Assembly: GCA_020635855.1 (NCBI GenBank)
Contig: JACJYZ010000002.1
Coordinates: 1,612,001-1,676,000 of the forward strand
Direction: 5' to 3'
DNA length: 64,000 nucleotides
Origin: Flavobacteriales bacterium
GTDB taxonomy: Bacteria; Bacteroidota; Bacteroidia; JACJYZ01
Numbering within the stretch: position 1 is the stretch's first letter; the number at the start of each line of letters is the position of its first letter. Positions 16,774 through 25,138 of the stretch are shown in pieces. Made by a program: the position numbers and the translations under genes. The notes under the pieces are model-generated. The model had not been told where the DNA came from. It saw nothing but the letters and a program-made list of their open reading frames with translations, and did not search any database.

Positions 16774-18018
16774 GTGGATTTATTTGAGAAACTTAAAGTT
16801 AATGAAGCCCATCTGGGTAAGTATGCCCGGGACCATCAGGGGTATTTCATGTTCCCCAAACTCGACGGGGAAATAGGCAGCCGGATGACCTTTCGCGGGA
16901 AAGAAGTTTTGTGCTGGAGTTTGAACAACTACATCGGTTTGGCGAATCATCCCGAGGTACGAAAAGTGGATGCGGAAGCTGCCAAAGAATATGGGCTCGC
17001 ACTCCCCATGGGTGCCCGCATGATGTCGGGTAACTCCAATAAACACGAACAACTCGAAGCTGAACTGGCCGCCTTTGAAAAAAAGGAAGATGCCATCCTC
17101 CTGAATTATGGTTACCAGGGCATGTTGTCTGCCATCGATGCGCTGCTGGATCGCAATGACGTGGTGGTGTACGACTCGGAATCCCATGCCTGCATCGTAG
17201 ACGGGGTTCGTCTGCATCACGGCAAGCGTTTCGTGTATCAGCACAACAACATTGAAAATCTTCGCAAGCAGTTGGAGCGCGCTACCGCCATTACCAAACA
17301 AACCAACGGTGCCATCCTGGTGATCACCGAAGGCGTGTTCGGCATGTCGGGTGACCAGGGCAAGCTGAAGGAGATCGTTGACCTGAAAAAAGAATTCCAG
17401 TTCCGTCTTTTTGTAGATGATGCGCATGGTTTCGGAACCATGGGTGCCACCGGCGCCGGAACCGGAGAAGAACAAGGTGTTCAGGATGGTATCGATATTT
17501 ACTTCGGAACTTTCGCCAAAGCCATGGCCAGCATCGGTGCATTCATCGCCGGTGAAGAACGCATCATTGAATACATGCGCTACACACTGCGCTCCCAGAT
17601 ATTCGCTAAGTCGCTGCCGATGCCTTTGGTGATCGGTGCGTTGAAGCGACTGGAACTGCTGCGCAACGAACCCCAACTTCGCAACCAACTCTGGACCGTG
17701 GTAAAGGCCCTTCAGTCCGGACTCAAAGAACGTGGATTCAATCTCGGCAATACCGATTCTCCCGTTACACCCGTATTCCTGGCCGGTGAACTGGAAGAAG
17801 CCACCAACCTTGCTTTCGACCTGCGTGAAAACTTTGGTATCTTCTGTTCCATCGTGATCTACCCGGTGGTACCGAAAGGTGTGATCATGATCCGCCTCAT
17901 CCCCACCGCCATGCATACCGTGGATGATGTGAACTACACCCTGGATGCTTTCTCCAAGATCAAGGAGAAGCTTTTGGCCGGTGTATACAAACCCAAACAA
18001 AGCGTACCGGCAGAATAA
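16774..18018 (+). CDS. Alpha-oxoamine synthase, probable serine palmitoyltransferase
   Basis: 414 residues of the PLP-dependent alpha-oxoamine synthase family (SPT, AONS/BioF, KBL), which condenses an acyl-CoA with an amino acid. The start is a GTG opening VDLFEKLKVNEAHLGKYA, 25 bases after a strong promoter. Motifs: DSESHACIVDGVRLHHG, DDAHGFGTMG (215-224, cofactor aspartate), PLP lysine K249 in TFAKAMASIG, and VPKGVIMIRLIPTAMHT near the C-terminus. The N-terminal YFMFPKLDGEIGSRM is typical of the Bacteroidota SPT that makes sphingolipid long-chain base; no biotin genes are nearby, so SPT is favoured over BioF. Substrate remains inference. Confidence 0.85.
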   Translation: MDLFEKLKVNEAHLGKYARDHQGYFMFPKLDGEIGSRMTFRGKEVLCWSLNNYIGLANHPEVRKVDAEAAKEYGLALPMGARMMSGNSNKHEQLEAELAAFEKKEDAILLNYGYQGMLSAIDALLDRNDVVVYDSESHACIVDGVRLHHGKRFVYQHNNIENLRKQLERATAITKQTNGAILVITEGVFGMSGDQGKLKEIVDLKKEFQFRLFVDDAHGFGTMGATGAGTGEEQGVQDGIDIYFGTFAKAMASIGAFIAGEERIIEYMRYTLRSQIFAKSLPMPLVIGALKRLELLRNEPQLRNQLWTVVKALQSGLKERGFNLGNTDSPVTPVFLAGELEEATNLAFDLRENFGIFCSIVIYPVVPKGVIMIRLIPTAMHTVDDVNYTLDAFSKIKEKLLAGVYKPKQSVPAE

Positions 18019-18037
18019 TCGCCATGCACCCTATCAT

Positions 18038-18071
18038 AAAAAAAGCCCATCGTTCGGATGGGCTTTTTTTG
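18038..18071. terminator. Bidirectional terminator between the SPT-like gene and dapA
   Basis: AAAAAAAGCCCATC and GATGGGCTTTTTTT form a stem around GTTCG, with A and T runs on either side, between convergent genes. Confidence 0.9.
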
Positions 18072-18075
18072 TTTT

Positions 18076-18182
18076 AAGGGAATAGTTTGTGGTTTGTGGT
18101 TTCTCGTTTGTAGTTATTAAGTGTGAACCATTGAAAGGAGTCGACGGTCCAACTACAAACCTCTAACCAGAAACTACAAACT
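18076..18182. repeat. Inverted heptad-repeat element (GTTTGTG/AAACTAC family)
   Basis: The left arm (18079-18120) steps GTTTGTG GTTTGTG GTTTCTC GTTTGTA GTTATTA; the right arm (18151-18180) is the inverse (AACTACA AACCTCT AACCAGA AACTACA AAC). The arms flank a core of about 30 bases. Elements with the same arms but a longer, mutually similar core are at 46986-47130 and 49878-50066. Confidence 0.7.
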
Positions 18183-19064
18183 TTAGTTGAGTGCTTCGAT
18201 TGCTGCCGCGATCTTGTTGTAGGTGGTACGACCAACGGGTACGAGCGGCAGGCGCAGGTTGTTGGCACAAAGTCCTTTGATCTCAAGGGCCGCTTTGATG
18301 CCACCCGGATTGCCTTCAACAAACAACAACCTGAAGATGTCCAGCAACTGTAAATGCTGGTTGCGTGCCTTGGTGTACTGATCATCCAATGCCAGACGTG
18401 TCAGGTTTGACATTTCTTTGGGGAATGCATTGCCGGCAACGGAAATCACACCGTCGGCACCAAGGCTGATGAACGGCAGTGTCATGGCATCGTCACCAGA
18501 AATCACCAGGAAGTTTTTAGGACGTCCTTTCACGATCTCCGCACATTGATCCAGGTTGCCGGCCGCTTCCTTGATACCGATGATGTTCTCGAAATCATGG
18601 GCCAGCTTCAGGGTGGTGTCCGACGTCATGTTGGAACTCGTGCGTGCAGGTACGTTGTACAACAGAATCGGAAGCGGTGATGCATTGGCAATGGCACGAA
18701 AGTGTTGGTAAATGCCTTTCTGGGTGGGCTTGTTGTAATATGGGCTCACACTCAGGATGGCATCGATGCCGCTCAGGTCGAAGGTTGAAAAACCGTGAAT
18801 GATCTCCTGGGTATTGTTGCCGCCCAGGCCCAGCACAACCGGTACGCGTTTATTCACTTCCTCCACCACGTAATCCACCACAGCCACCTTCTCATCTTTG
18901 CTCAGGGTCACCGATTCACCGGTGGTTCCCAACACCACGATGTAGTCGACCTTGTTCTTGATCTGGAAATCAACCAGTTTTCCCAAAGCCTGAAAATCAA
19001 TACCCGACCCCTTGAATGGAGTCACGATGGCCACCCCCGTACCGGTGAGCTTCTTTTGAATCAT
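18183..19064 (-). CDS. dapA: 4-hydroxy-tetrahydrodipicolinate synthase
   Basis: 293 residues, TIM-barrel class I aldolase condensing pyruvate with aspartate semialdehyde, the first committed step to diaminopimelate and lysine. Key residues: GTTGES (46-51), Y109/Y110 in SPYYNKP, Y136 and R141 in LYNVPARTS, and the Schiff-base lysine K165 in IGIKEAAGN, all at family positions. The start ATG at 19064 overlaps the stop of the DUF6913 gene by 4 bases, so it is the last gene of the prmC-ligA-DUF6913-dapA operon. Confidence 0.98.
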   Translation of the reverse strand: MIQKKLTGTGVAIVTPFKGSGIDFQALGKLVDFQIKNKVDYIVVLGTTGESVTLSKDEKVAVVDYVVEEVNKRVPVVLGLGGNNTQEIIHGFSTFDLSGIDAILSVSPYYNKPTQKGIYQHFRAIANASPLPILLYNVPARTSSNMTSDTTLKLAHDFENIIGIKEAAGNLDQCAEIVKGRPKNFLVISGDDAMTLPFISLGADGVISVAGNAFPKEMSNLTRLALDDQYTKARNQHLQLLDIFRLLFVEGNPGGIKAALEIKGLCANNLRLPLVPVGRTTYNKIAAAIEALN

Positions 19065-19591
19065 TTCGATTGAATTATATTAAGGTAATGGTCAATTTGC
19101 TTGAACAGGTTTTTCATTTCGGTCTCGGGTTCTACGCTGATCATCATATCGTACAGGCCGTTCCACTCAGAGCCCATCCTGCCGATCCGAAATTTTGCCT
19201 TGGACAGGGCGCAAATATACAGCAAAGGAATGTATTCCCGAACACTCAGATCAATGAGTACATCGAAGTCCTGGGACAAAAAGTTGCGTACACTCCCCCC
19301 TACCGGTTTCATATGCCAGTTCAGATCGGCCTTTGAAAAATACGTGTTACCGATGGCTTCTTTCAGGTGTTCGGGCACACGCTTCCTGTCCACATATCCC
19401 AGAAAGTAGTAAGTTTTTCTTTCTTCCTTCAGGTATTGGGCGTACTTTTTCAGGAGGTCTTGTTCTTCATCGGTTCCTGCGGCATAAAGGATTCCGATGG
19501 ATTTTGCTTCCTGGAAATTCACCACGGCCGACTGCCGCCGGATCTTTTGCATTTCCTTGCGCAGGAAATATTTTCCAAACCAATCTTTCAA
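19061..19591 (-). CDS. DUF6913-type conserved protein of unknown function
   Basis: 176 residues. Not an enzyme I can name; the sequence matches the small family that Bacteroidota encode between ligA and dapA. Visible features are an N-terminal basic helix (KEMQKIRRQ), an alpha/beta region with SIGILYAAGTDEEQDLLKKY, and a LIDLSVREYIPLLYICALSKAKFRIG segment resembling a Rossmann-like or glycosyltransferase-B-like strand-helix. No signal peptide. The start is a TTG at 19591, 11 bases after the ligA stop; the first ATG in frame is 13 codons in. It overlaps dapA by 4 bases, so it is co-translated with it. Confidence 0.75.
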   Translation of the reverse strand: MKDWFGKYFLRKEMQKIRRQSAVVNFQEAKSIGILYAAGTDEEQDLLKKYAQYLKEERKTYYFLGYVDRKRVPEHLKEAIGNTYFSKADLNWHMKPVGGSVRNFLSQDFDVLIDLSVREYIPLLYICALSKAKFRIGRMGSEWNGLYDMMISVEPETEMKNLFKQIDHYLNIIQSK

Positions 19592-19602
19592 CTCAAATCG
19601 AA

Positions 19603-21663
19603 TTATGATGTTCCGGCAATCAACGCCTTGATATGTTCGAGGTCCACCACAGGCACATTCAGCTTGGCGGCCTTTTCTTTCTTGGATGGCCCCATGTCAT
19701 CGCCGGCGACAAGGTAGGAAGTTTTCGACGACACAGATGAAACGATCTTGCCTCCGTTCTTTTCCAGTAGTGCCTTAAGATCATCTCTTGAAAGTTCACC
19801 GAATGTTCCGGAGATCACAAATGTGAGTCCTTTCAGCGTTTCGGACCGGCCTTCCAGCGCTTCCGCATGCAGTGCAAATTGGAGTCCCTTCGCCCGCAAT
19901 CGTTCAATGAGTTCCCTGTTCTTTTCGGATGCGAAGAACGCCAGGATGCTGTCGGTGATTGATTGGCCCACTTCATGCACGGCCAGCAGTTCTTCTTCGG
20001 AAGCCTGCATCAACTTATTTAGGTCACCAAAATGATAGGCCAGTTTCTTGGCCACCGTCTCCCCAACGAACCTGATCCCCAATGCGAACAGCACCCGTTC
20101 AAAAGGTACCGTCTTTGATTTTTGGAGTCCGGTCAATATGTTCTCCGCCGTCTTTTCTCGGATGCTGATCTTTTTTTGTTTGCCGCCGGGCTCATCGGAT
20201 TCAATCACTTTTTCCAATCCGAACAGGTTGACATATTTCAGGTCATACAAGTCGGCGTAGTTGTGCACCAGTCCTTTTTCATACAGGAGTTCAATGGTCT
20301 CCTCTCCCAGTCCTTCAATGTCCATCGCCCGTCTGCCGATGAAGTGCACGATGCGCCCGAGGATTTGCGGCGGGCACCCCATGTGGTTCGGGCAGTAGTG
20401 GGCGGCTTCCCCTTCCTCCTGCACCAACGGTGTTTCACATTCGGGGCACCGTGTGATGAACACCACCTTTTCCGCACCGTCAGGCCGGAGCGTTGTGTTC
20501 ACACCCACGATCTTGGGTATGATGTCGCCGCCTTTCTCTACAAATACACTGTCGCCAATGTGCAGGTCGAGTTTTTCAATCTGGGCGGAGTTGTGTAGCG
20601 AAGCACGCTTTACGGTGGTTCCGGCAAGCAATACCGGGTCCAGGTTGGCAACAGGCGTTACCGCTCCGGTGCGCCCCACCTGATAGGAAACGGACAACAG
20701 CCGGGCTTCCTCTTTTTGCGCTTTGAATTTAAAGGCGATGGCCCACCGGGGTGATTTGGCAGTGAAGCCCAGTTCGCGTTGGGCGGCATAATCGTTTACT
20801 TTGATCACCACCCCGTCGATATCAAAGGGCAGTGAGTTGCGTTCTTTTTCCCATGTTTCCATGAAACGGTACACTTCATCCAGGGTACGGCATTTGGCCA
20901 CATAGGGCGGCACCTTGAATCCCCATTCTTTTGCCTTCATCAGGTTGTCGTAATGGTTCTGAAAGGGAAGGTCGTTTCCGATGAGGGCGTACAGATATGA
21001 ATCGAGTTTGCGAGAGGCTACCACCGATGAGTCTTGCATCTTCAATGTTCCGGCGGTGGTGTTTCTCGGGTTGGCCAGCAGTTCTTCGCCGGCGTCTTCC
21101 CGGGCGGCATTCAATTGTTCGAATGCTTCCCTGGGCATGAACACTTCTCCCCTTATCTCGAAATGAGCCGGGTAGTCGTTGCCCCTCAGCCGGAGTGGAA
21201 TGGCCCGTACCGTTTTGAGGTTGGTGGTGATGTCATCTCCCTGCGTTCCATCGCCGCGGGTGGCCCCCAATACCATGATGCCGTTTTCATAGGTTACACC
21301 TACGGCCACCCCGTCGTATTTCAGTTCGCACACGTATTCGATGTTTTCCCCGAGCGCTTTGCGTACACGTTCATCAAATGCGGCCACCTCTTCCCGGGAA
21401 TAGGTGTTTGAAAGCGATAGCATGGCTGATTTGTGCACCACGGTGGGGAACTCTTTTGTGATCGCACCGCCTACCCGTTGTGAGGGTGAATCGGGTTGAA
21501 GCAGTTCCGGGAACTCCGACTCCAGGGCCATGAGTTGTTGCATGAGCGCATCAAACTCAAAGTCGGAAATAACCGGTTTCGCTTCCACATAATAGTGGTG
21601 GTTGTGTTGCTCGATGAGGTCGCTGAGGCGCTGTATTTCCTTGCGTGCTTCTTCCCTGTTCAT
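19603..21663 (-). CDS. ligA: NAD-dependent DNA ligase
   Basis: 686 residues. Seals nicks in replication and repair using NAD. Domain order: Ia (YYVEAKPVISDFEFD), adenylation domain with nucleotidyl lysine K115 in CELKYDGVAV, OB fold (VGRTGAVTPVANLDPV), four-cysteine zinc finger (CPECETPLV ... YCPNHMGCP), helix-hairpin-helix region (about 470-590) and C-terminal BRCT domain (LKGLTFVISGTFGELSRDDL). Full length for the family. It starts 9 bases after the prmC stop, within a four-gene operon. Confidence 0.98.
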   Translation of the reverse strand: MNREEARKEIQRLSDLIEQHNHHYYVEAKPVISDFEFDALMQQLMALESEFPELLQPDSPSQRVGGAITKEFPTVVHKSAMLSLSNTYSREEVAAFDERVRKALGENIEYVCELKYDGVAVGVTYENGIMVLGATRGDGTQGDDITTNLKTVRAIPLRLRGNDYPAHFEIRGEVFMPREAFEQLNAAREDAGEELLANPRNTTAGTLKMQDSSVVASRKLDSYLYALIGNDLPFQNHYDNLMKAKEWGFKVPPYVAKCRTLDEVYRFMETWEKERNSLPFDIDGVVIKVNDYAAQRELGFTAKSPRWAIAFKFKAQKEEARLLSVSYQVGRTGAVTPVANLDPVLLAGTTVKRASLHNSAQIEKLDLHIGDSVFVEKGGDIIPKIVGVNTTLRPDGAEKVVFITRCPECETPLVQEEGEAAHYCPNHMGCPPQILGRIVHFIGRRAMDIEGLGEETIELLYEKGLVHNYADLYDLKYVNLFGLEKVIESDEPGGKQKKISIREKTAENILTGLQKSKTVPFERVLFALGIRFVGETVAKKLAYHFGDLNKLMQASEEELLAVHEVGQSITDSILAFFASEKNRELIERLRAKGLQFALHAEALEGRSETLKGLTFVISGTFGELSRDDLKALLEKNGGKIVSSVSSKTSYLVAGDDMGPSKKEKAAKLNVPVVDLEHIKALIAGTS

Positions 21664-21672
21664 GTGACAAAT

Positions 21673-22530
21673 TTACATTTCGGCCCGAACCATGCGGGGT
21701 TTTTCATGGATATCTTTCCTCACATCTACCTGTTGATAGCCTGCATCCCGAAACAATTGCTCCACTTCTGATGCAAAGGCATGATGCGTTTCCATGTACA
21801 TGCGTCCGCCCGGTGCCAGGATGCTTGGCCCCAGTTCCGCCAGCTTCCTGTAAAACAACAGGGGGTCGGGGTCGGGCACGAACAATGCGAGGTGCGGTTC
21901 ATGTTCCACTACGTGGGCATCCAGCAGGATGCGTTCCGAGGCCGGGATATAGGGTGGATTGCTGACCACGATATCAAATCGTCTGCCGCCCGGTTCCCAG
22001 GTCAGGAAGTCGGTTTTAATCGCAGTCACCTCCACTCCGGCGCATGTTGCATTTTCAGCAACCATATGCAATGCTTCTGTTGAAACATCCAGGGCGGTTA
22101 CATTCGCTTCTGGCAGTTCGGATGCCAGCGACACCGCGATGCACCCGCTTCCGCTGCCCACATCCAGGATGGATGGCCGTTTATCTCCTGCATCCGACAA
22201 CACCCATTGTACCAGCTCTTCGGTTTCGGGTCTGGGAATGAGTACGTGTTCGTTCACTTTGAACAGGCGGTTATGAAACCAGGCTTCGCCCAATACATAT
22301 TGTACCGGTGACCCGGCCATCAACTTTTCAAGATGGGATTGAAGTTGCACCGATTGTTCGGCGAGGATGCTCGATTCAGGTTCCGACAGAAGCATTGTCA
22401 TTTTCCTTCCGGCTACCTTTTCAAATACCAACTTTGTGATGGATGCGGCCTCACGTTCATCATAGCGCTTGGATAACATGCCAATGAAGTGGCGGTATGC
22501 CGAAGGCCATTTGTGCATCCATTCTTCCAT
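21673..22530 (-). CDS. prmC: Peptide chain release factor N5-glutamine methyltransferase
   Basis: 285 residues. Methylates the GGQ glutamine of release factors RF1/RF2. An N-terminal helical domain (1-75) is followed by the SAM-binding motif ILDVGSGSGCIAV (121-133) and the catalytic NPPY motif at 191-194 (SNPPYIPASE). It is first in the operon prmC-ligA-DUF6913-dapA. On its 5' side a CATCTTTG box lies 2-9 bases from the ATG, suggesting a very short leader; the divergent ribD starts 81 bases away. Confidence 0.96.
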   Translation of the reverse strand: MEEWMHKWPSAYRHFIGMLSKRYDEREAASITKLVFEKVAGRKMTMLLSEPESSILAEQSVQLQSHLEKLMAGSPVQYVLGEAWFHNRLFKVNEHVLIPRPETEELVQWVLSDAGDKRPSILDVGSGSGCIAVSLASELPEANVTALDVSTEALHMVAENATCAGVEVTAIKTDFLTWEPGGRRFDIVVSNPPYIPASERILLDAHVVEHEPHLALFVPDPDPLLFYRKLAELGPSILAPGGRMYMETHHAFASEVEQLFRDAGYQQVDVRKDIHEKPRMVRAEM

Positions 22531-22611
22531 GCATCAAAGATGAAAAAAAACCAGGCATGGTTGCATGCAGGCATGATTCAACGGGAGCGGAAAAGTTTTA
22601 CCTTCGCCTGT
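22531..22611. promoter_or_regulatory. Divergent prmC/ribD promoter region
   Basis: Minus strand: CATCTTTG (about 22540-22533), one base off TAnnTTTG, just upstream of prmC. Plus strand: TACCTTCG (22599-22606), one base off, 5 bases before the ribD ATG. Both would give near-leaderless mRNAs. No clear -33 boxes. Confidence 0.4.
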
Positions 22612-23658
22612 ATGCCGAATGATACCTTATATATGCGCAGGTGCATTGAGCTTGCCCGGAATGGAATGGCAGATGTAGCCCCCAACCCCATGGTGGGGTG
22701 TGTGATCGTGCGTAATGACAAGGTACTCGGCGAAGGGTATCATACCGCATTCGGAAAAGCCCATGCCGAAGTGGAAGCCATGCAAAAGGTGGCGCCGGAT
22801 GAACTCAAAGGCGCTACCCTTTATGTGAACTTGGAGCCTTGTGCCCACCATGGCAAAACCCCGCCGTGTGCAAATACAATCGTGGATGCAGGCATCGGAC
22901 GTGTAGTGGTGGGCATGACAGATCCCAATCCACTGGTGGCGGGCAAAGGACTGAACATATTGCGCCAGGCCGGTATCGAGGTGGAAACCGGTTGCCTGGA
23001 GGATGAATGCCTGTGGTTGAACCGCCGGTTCGTGACCCGAATGACACAGGCCCGACCTTATATTATATTGAAATGGGCACAAAGTGCAGATGGATTTCTG
23101 GGTGTGGATGACGACCGGAAACTGGGTGGTGAACCTTTCTGGATCAGTTCGCATGAGTCCAGGTTTTACAGCCATACCTGGCGGCGTGAAGAAATGGCCA
23201 TCCTGGTGGGCAGCGGTACCGTACTCGCAGATGATCCGCAACTGACGGTGAGGGAGGTAACCGGTGCCAATCCCGTTCGCATAGTTCTTGACCGGCGGGG
23301 CAGGCTTACTGCTTCTCATAAGGTGTTTGACAACAGTGCACCTACCCTCCTGTTTTCCTCCGTTCAACCACAGGGAGCAGGCAAACAACTGGAATGGATA
23401 CAAGCCAAACCCGACCAATTGCTCGCACAGGTATGCGATGTGTGCAGGGAAAAAAACATCCAGTCGGTGATCGTTGAAGGAGGTGCGCAAATCTTGCAGG
23501 CCTTTTTCGATGCACAACTGTGGGATGAGGTGCGTGTGTTCAATGCGCCCGGGAGACTGGGAACAGGCATTCCGGCTCCGTTGATGGCCGGTCGGCCGCA
23601 TGCCGTTCAACAAGTGGGGGCCGATGAATTGTTTGTGTATTACCGCATACCTGTATGA
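22612..23658 (+). CDS. ribD: Bifunctional diaminohydroxyphosphoribosylaminopyrimidine deaminase / 5-amino-6-(5-phosphoribosylamino)uracil reductase
   Basis: 348 residues, the second and third steps of riboflavin synthesis. The N-terminal cytidine-deaminase fold has zinc ligands H51 (HAEVEAM), C77 and C86 (EPCAHHGKTPPC). The C-terminal DHFR-like reductase begins near ILKWAQSADGFLG (about 152) and includes the NADPH-site segment GSGTVLADDPQLTVR. The frame extends upstream to 22489, but the ATG at 22612 begins the conserved DTLYMRRCIELARNG and follows a -7-like box. It overlaps the transporter gene by 4 bases (ATGA). ribBA, which supplies other steps, is at 41.9 kb. Confidence 0.96.
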   Translation: MPNDTLYMRRCIELARNGMADVAPNPMVGCVIVRNDKVLGEGYHTAFGKAHAEVEAMQKVAPDELKGATLYVNLEPCAHHGKTPPCANTIVDAGIGRVVVGMTDPNPLVAGKGLNILRQAGIEVETGCLEDECLWLNRRFVTRMTQARPYIILKWAQSADGFLGVDDDRKLGGEPFWISSHESRFYSHTWRREEMAILVGSGTVLADDPQLTVREVTGANPVRIVLDRRGRLTASHKVFDNSAPTLLFSSVQPQGAGKQLEWIQAKPDQLLAQVCDVCREKNIQSVIVEGGAQILQAFFDAQLWDEVRVFNAPGRLGTGIPAPLMAGRPHAVQQVGADELFVYYRIPV

Positions 23659-24524
23659 TTTACCTCGCGCTCTCGATCCTCTTCTCTACCCTGTTCCTGT
23701 TGACCTTTCGGTTTTTTTCCAAACCGAAGGTCGTGAGCCTGCACGCCATCACCATCAATTATTTTACCGCTTTCTTCATGTGTTGCTTGCTGGCACCGGG
23801 GGCAACCATGCATTTGCCATTGAATCATACGGCACTCACATTGCATGCATCTTCACTCGGACTCCTGTTTATCGTGGTTATCACACTCATACCGCTAACA
23901 ACAAAAGAACTGGGTGTGTCTGCCGTGGCCATTGCCAACAAGATGTCATTTGCAATTCCCGTTGCCGTGGCTGTTTTGTTTTATGGTGATGATGTGGGTG
24001 GATGGAAAGCCTGGGGTCTGGCCGCTGCCGTGCTTGCCGTGTTGTTTTCTTCTTTCAGGCAGAATGAAAGAAAGAAACCGGCACATGCCTGGGCTGCGGC
24101 ACTTCCCCTCCTGCTGTTTACCGGCAGTGGCTCCATTGATGCCTTGCTCAAGTACAACCTGAAACATCAGATGCACGGCGACCATACCCTGATGCTTCCT
24201 TTCATGGCCTGGTTGTTCCTGGGTGCAGGATGCTTCGGATTGCTCGCCCTCTTTGCCAAAAGCAGGGGGGCACTGAGCGTGCCCAGCCTGGTTGCCGGAA
24301 TGTCACTCGGTGTGATTAACATGGGATCCATCTATTTTCTGATGAAGGCCCTGGGGCAAGACACCATTCCCGACAGCGTGATCTTCCCGACCAACAACGT
24401 GGGGGTGATTGCATTGTCTACCCTGGCATCGGTGCTCATATGGAAAGACAAACTCACCACGTTTGCCTGGCTGGGTTTCTTTACCTCCCTGGCTGCGATT
24501 GCCCTAATTACCTTGGCGGGTTAA
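23655..24524 (+). CDS. EamA-type DMT-superfamily transporter
   Basis: 289 residues, nearly all hydrophobic, with about 10 membrane segments arranged as two EamA halves (first half to about residue 130, second from ALPLLLFTGSGSIDALLKYN). Motifs such as VAIANKMSFAIPVAVAVLFY and SVIFPTNNVGVIALSTLASV fit drug/metabolite transporters. Substrate unknown; its ATGA overlap with ribD could hint at flavin-related transport, but this is weak. Co-transcribed with ribD and yigZ. Confidence 0.85.
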   Translation: MIYLALSILFSTLFLLTFRFFSKPKVVSLHAITINYFTAFFMCCLLAPGATMHLPLNHTALTLHASSLGLLFIVVITLIPLTTKELGVSAVAIANKMSFAIPVAVAVLFYGDDVGGWKAWGLAAAVLAVLFSSFRQNERKKPAHAWAAALPLLLFTGSGSIDALLKYNLKHQMHGDHTLMLPFMAWLFLGAGCFGLLALFAKSRGALSVPSLVAGMSLGVINMGSIYFLMKALGQDTIPDSVIFPTNNVGVIALSTLASVLIWKDKLTTFAWLGFFTSLAAIALITLAG

Positions 24525-24529
24525 CGCAT

Positions 24530-25138
24530 ATGGAAACCGACCGGTATAAGACCCTTGAAAAAGAAGCGGAAGCCACGGTGCGTGAGAAGGCCAGTAAGTT
24601 CATCGCATACGTGCGCCCGTGTCGGGAAGAGCAGCACGTCAAACAACTTGTATCCGAATTGAGAAAGCTGCATCCCAAAGCCAGGCATGTTTGCTATGCC
24701 GCACGATGGTGGGCGGAAGGCAATTTGATGGAAAAGAGCAGTGATGACCATGAACCATCCGGTACCGCCGGACTGCCCATTCTGAACAGGATGCGGTCAG
24801 CGGACGTGTCTGATGCTGCGGTGGCGGTGGTGCGTTATTTCGGAGGTACACTGCTTGGTAAAAGCGGCCTGATCCAGGCGTATGGCGAGGCTGCTGCTGC
24901 TGCACTTGCCTTGGCAGGCACAAAGGAAAAACAGCATTCACGCAGGTTCCGGCTGCATTTCGGGTATGAGGCAACCGATAGGGTTACTCATCTGCTGCAA
25001 GTGAATGAAGCCGAAATAATCGAGAAAATATTTGATGCAGATTGTACCTTTGTTATAGACCTGCCACGAAGCCGGGCCGAACGGATCTGTTCGGAACTTT
25101 CGGAAGCCGGAGCCAAAACAATTACACACTTGCAATGA
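24530..25138 (+). CDS. IMPACT/YigZ family protein
   Basis: 202 residues. The UPF0029/IMPACT domain is recognised from KASKFIAYVRPCREEQHVKQ, HVCYAARWW, SDDHEPSGTAGLPIL and VVRYFGGTLLGKSGLIQAYG, followed by a DUF1949-like C-terminal RNA-binding-like half. Members are thought to act on translation or RNA; the substrate is unclear. ATG 24530 lies 5 bases after the transporter stop. The stop overlaps the ATG of the next gene (ATGA), so the cluster continues into the protease gene. Confidence 0.9.
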   Translation: METDRYKTLEKEAEATVREKASKFIAYVRPCREEQHVKQLVSELRKLHPKARHVCYAARWWAEGNLMEKSSDDHEPSGTAGLPILNRMRSADVSDAAVAVVRYFGGTLLGKSGLIQAYGEAAAAALALAGTKEKQHSRRFRLHFGYEATDRVTHLLQVNEAEIIEKIFDADCTFVIDLPRSRAERICSELSEAGAKTITHLQ

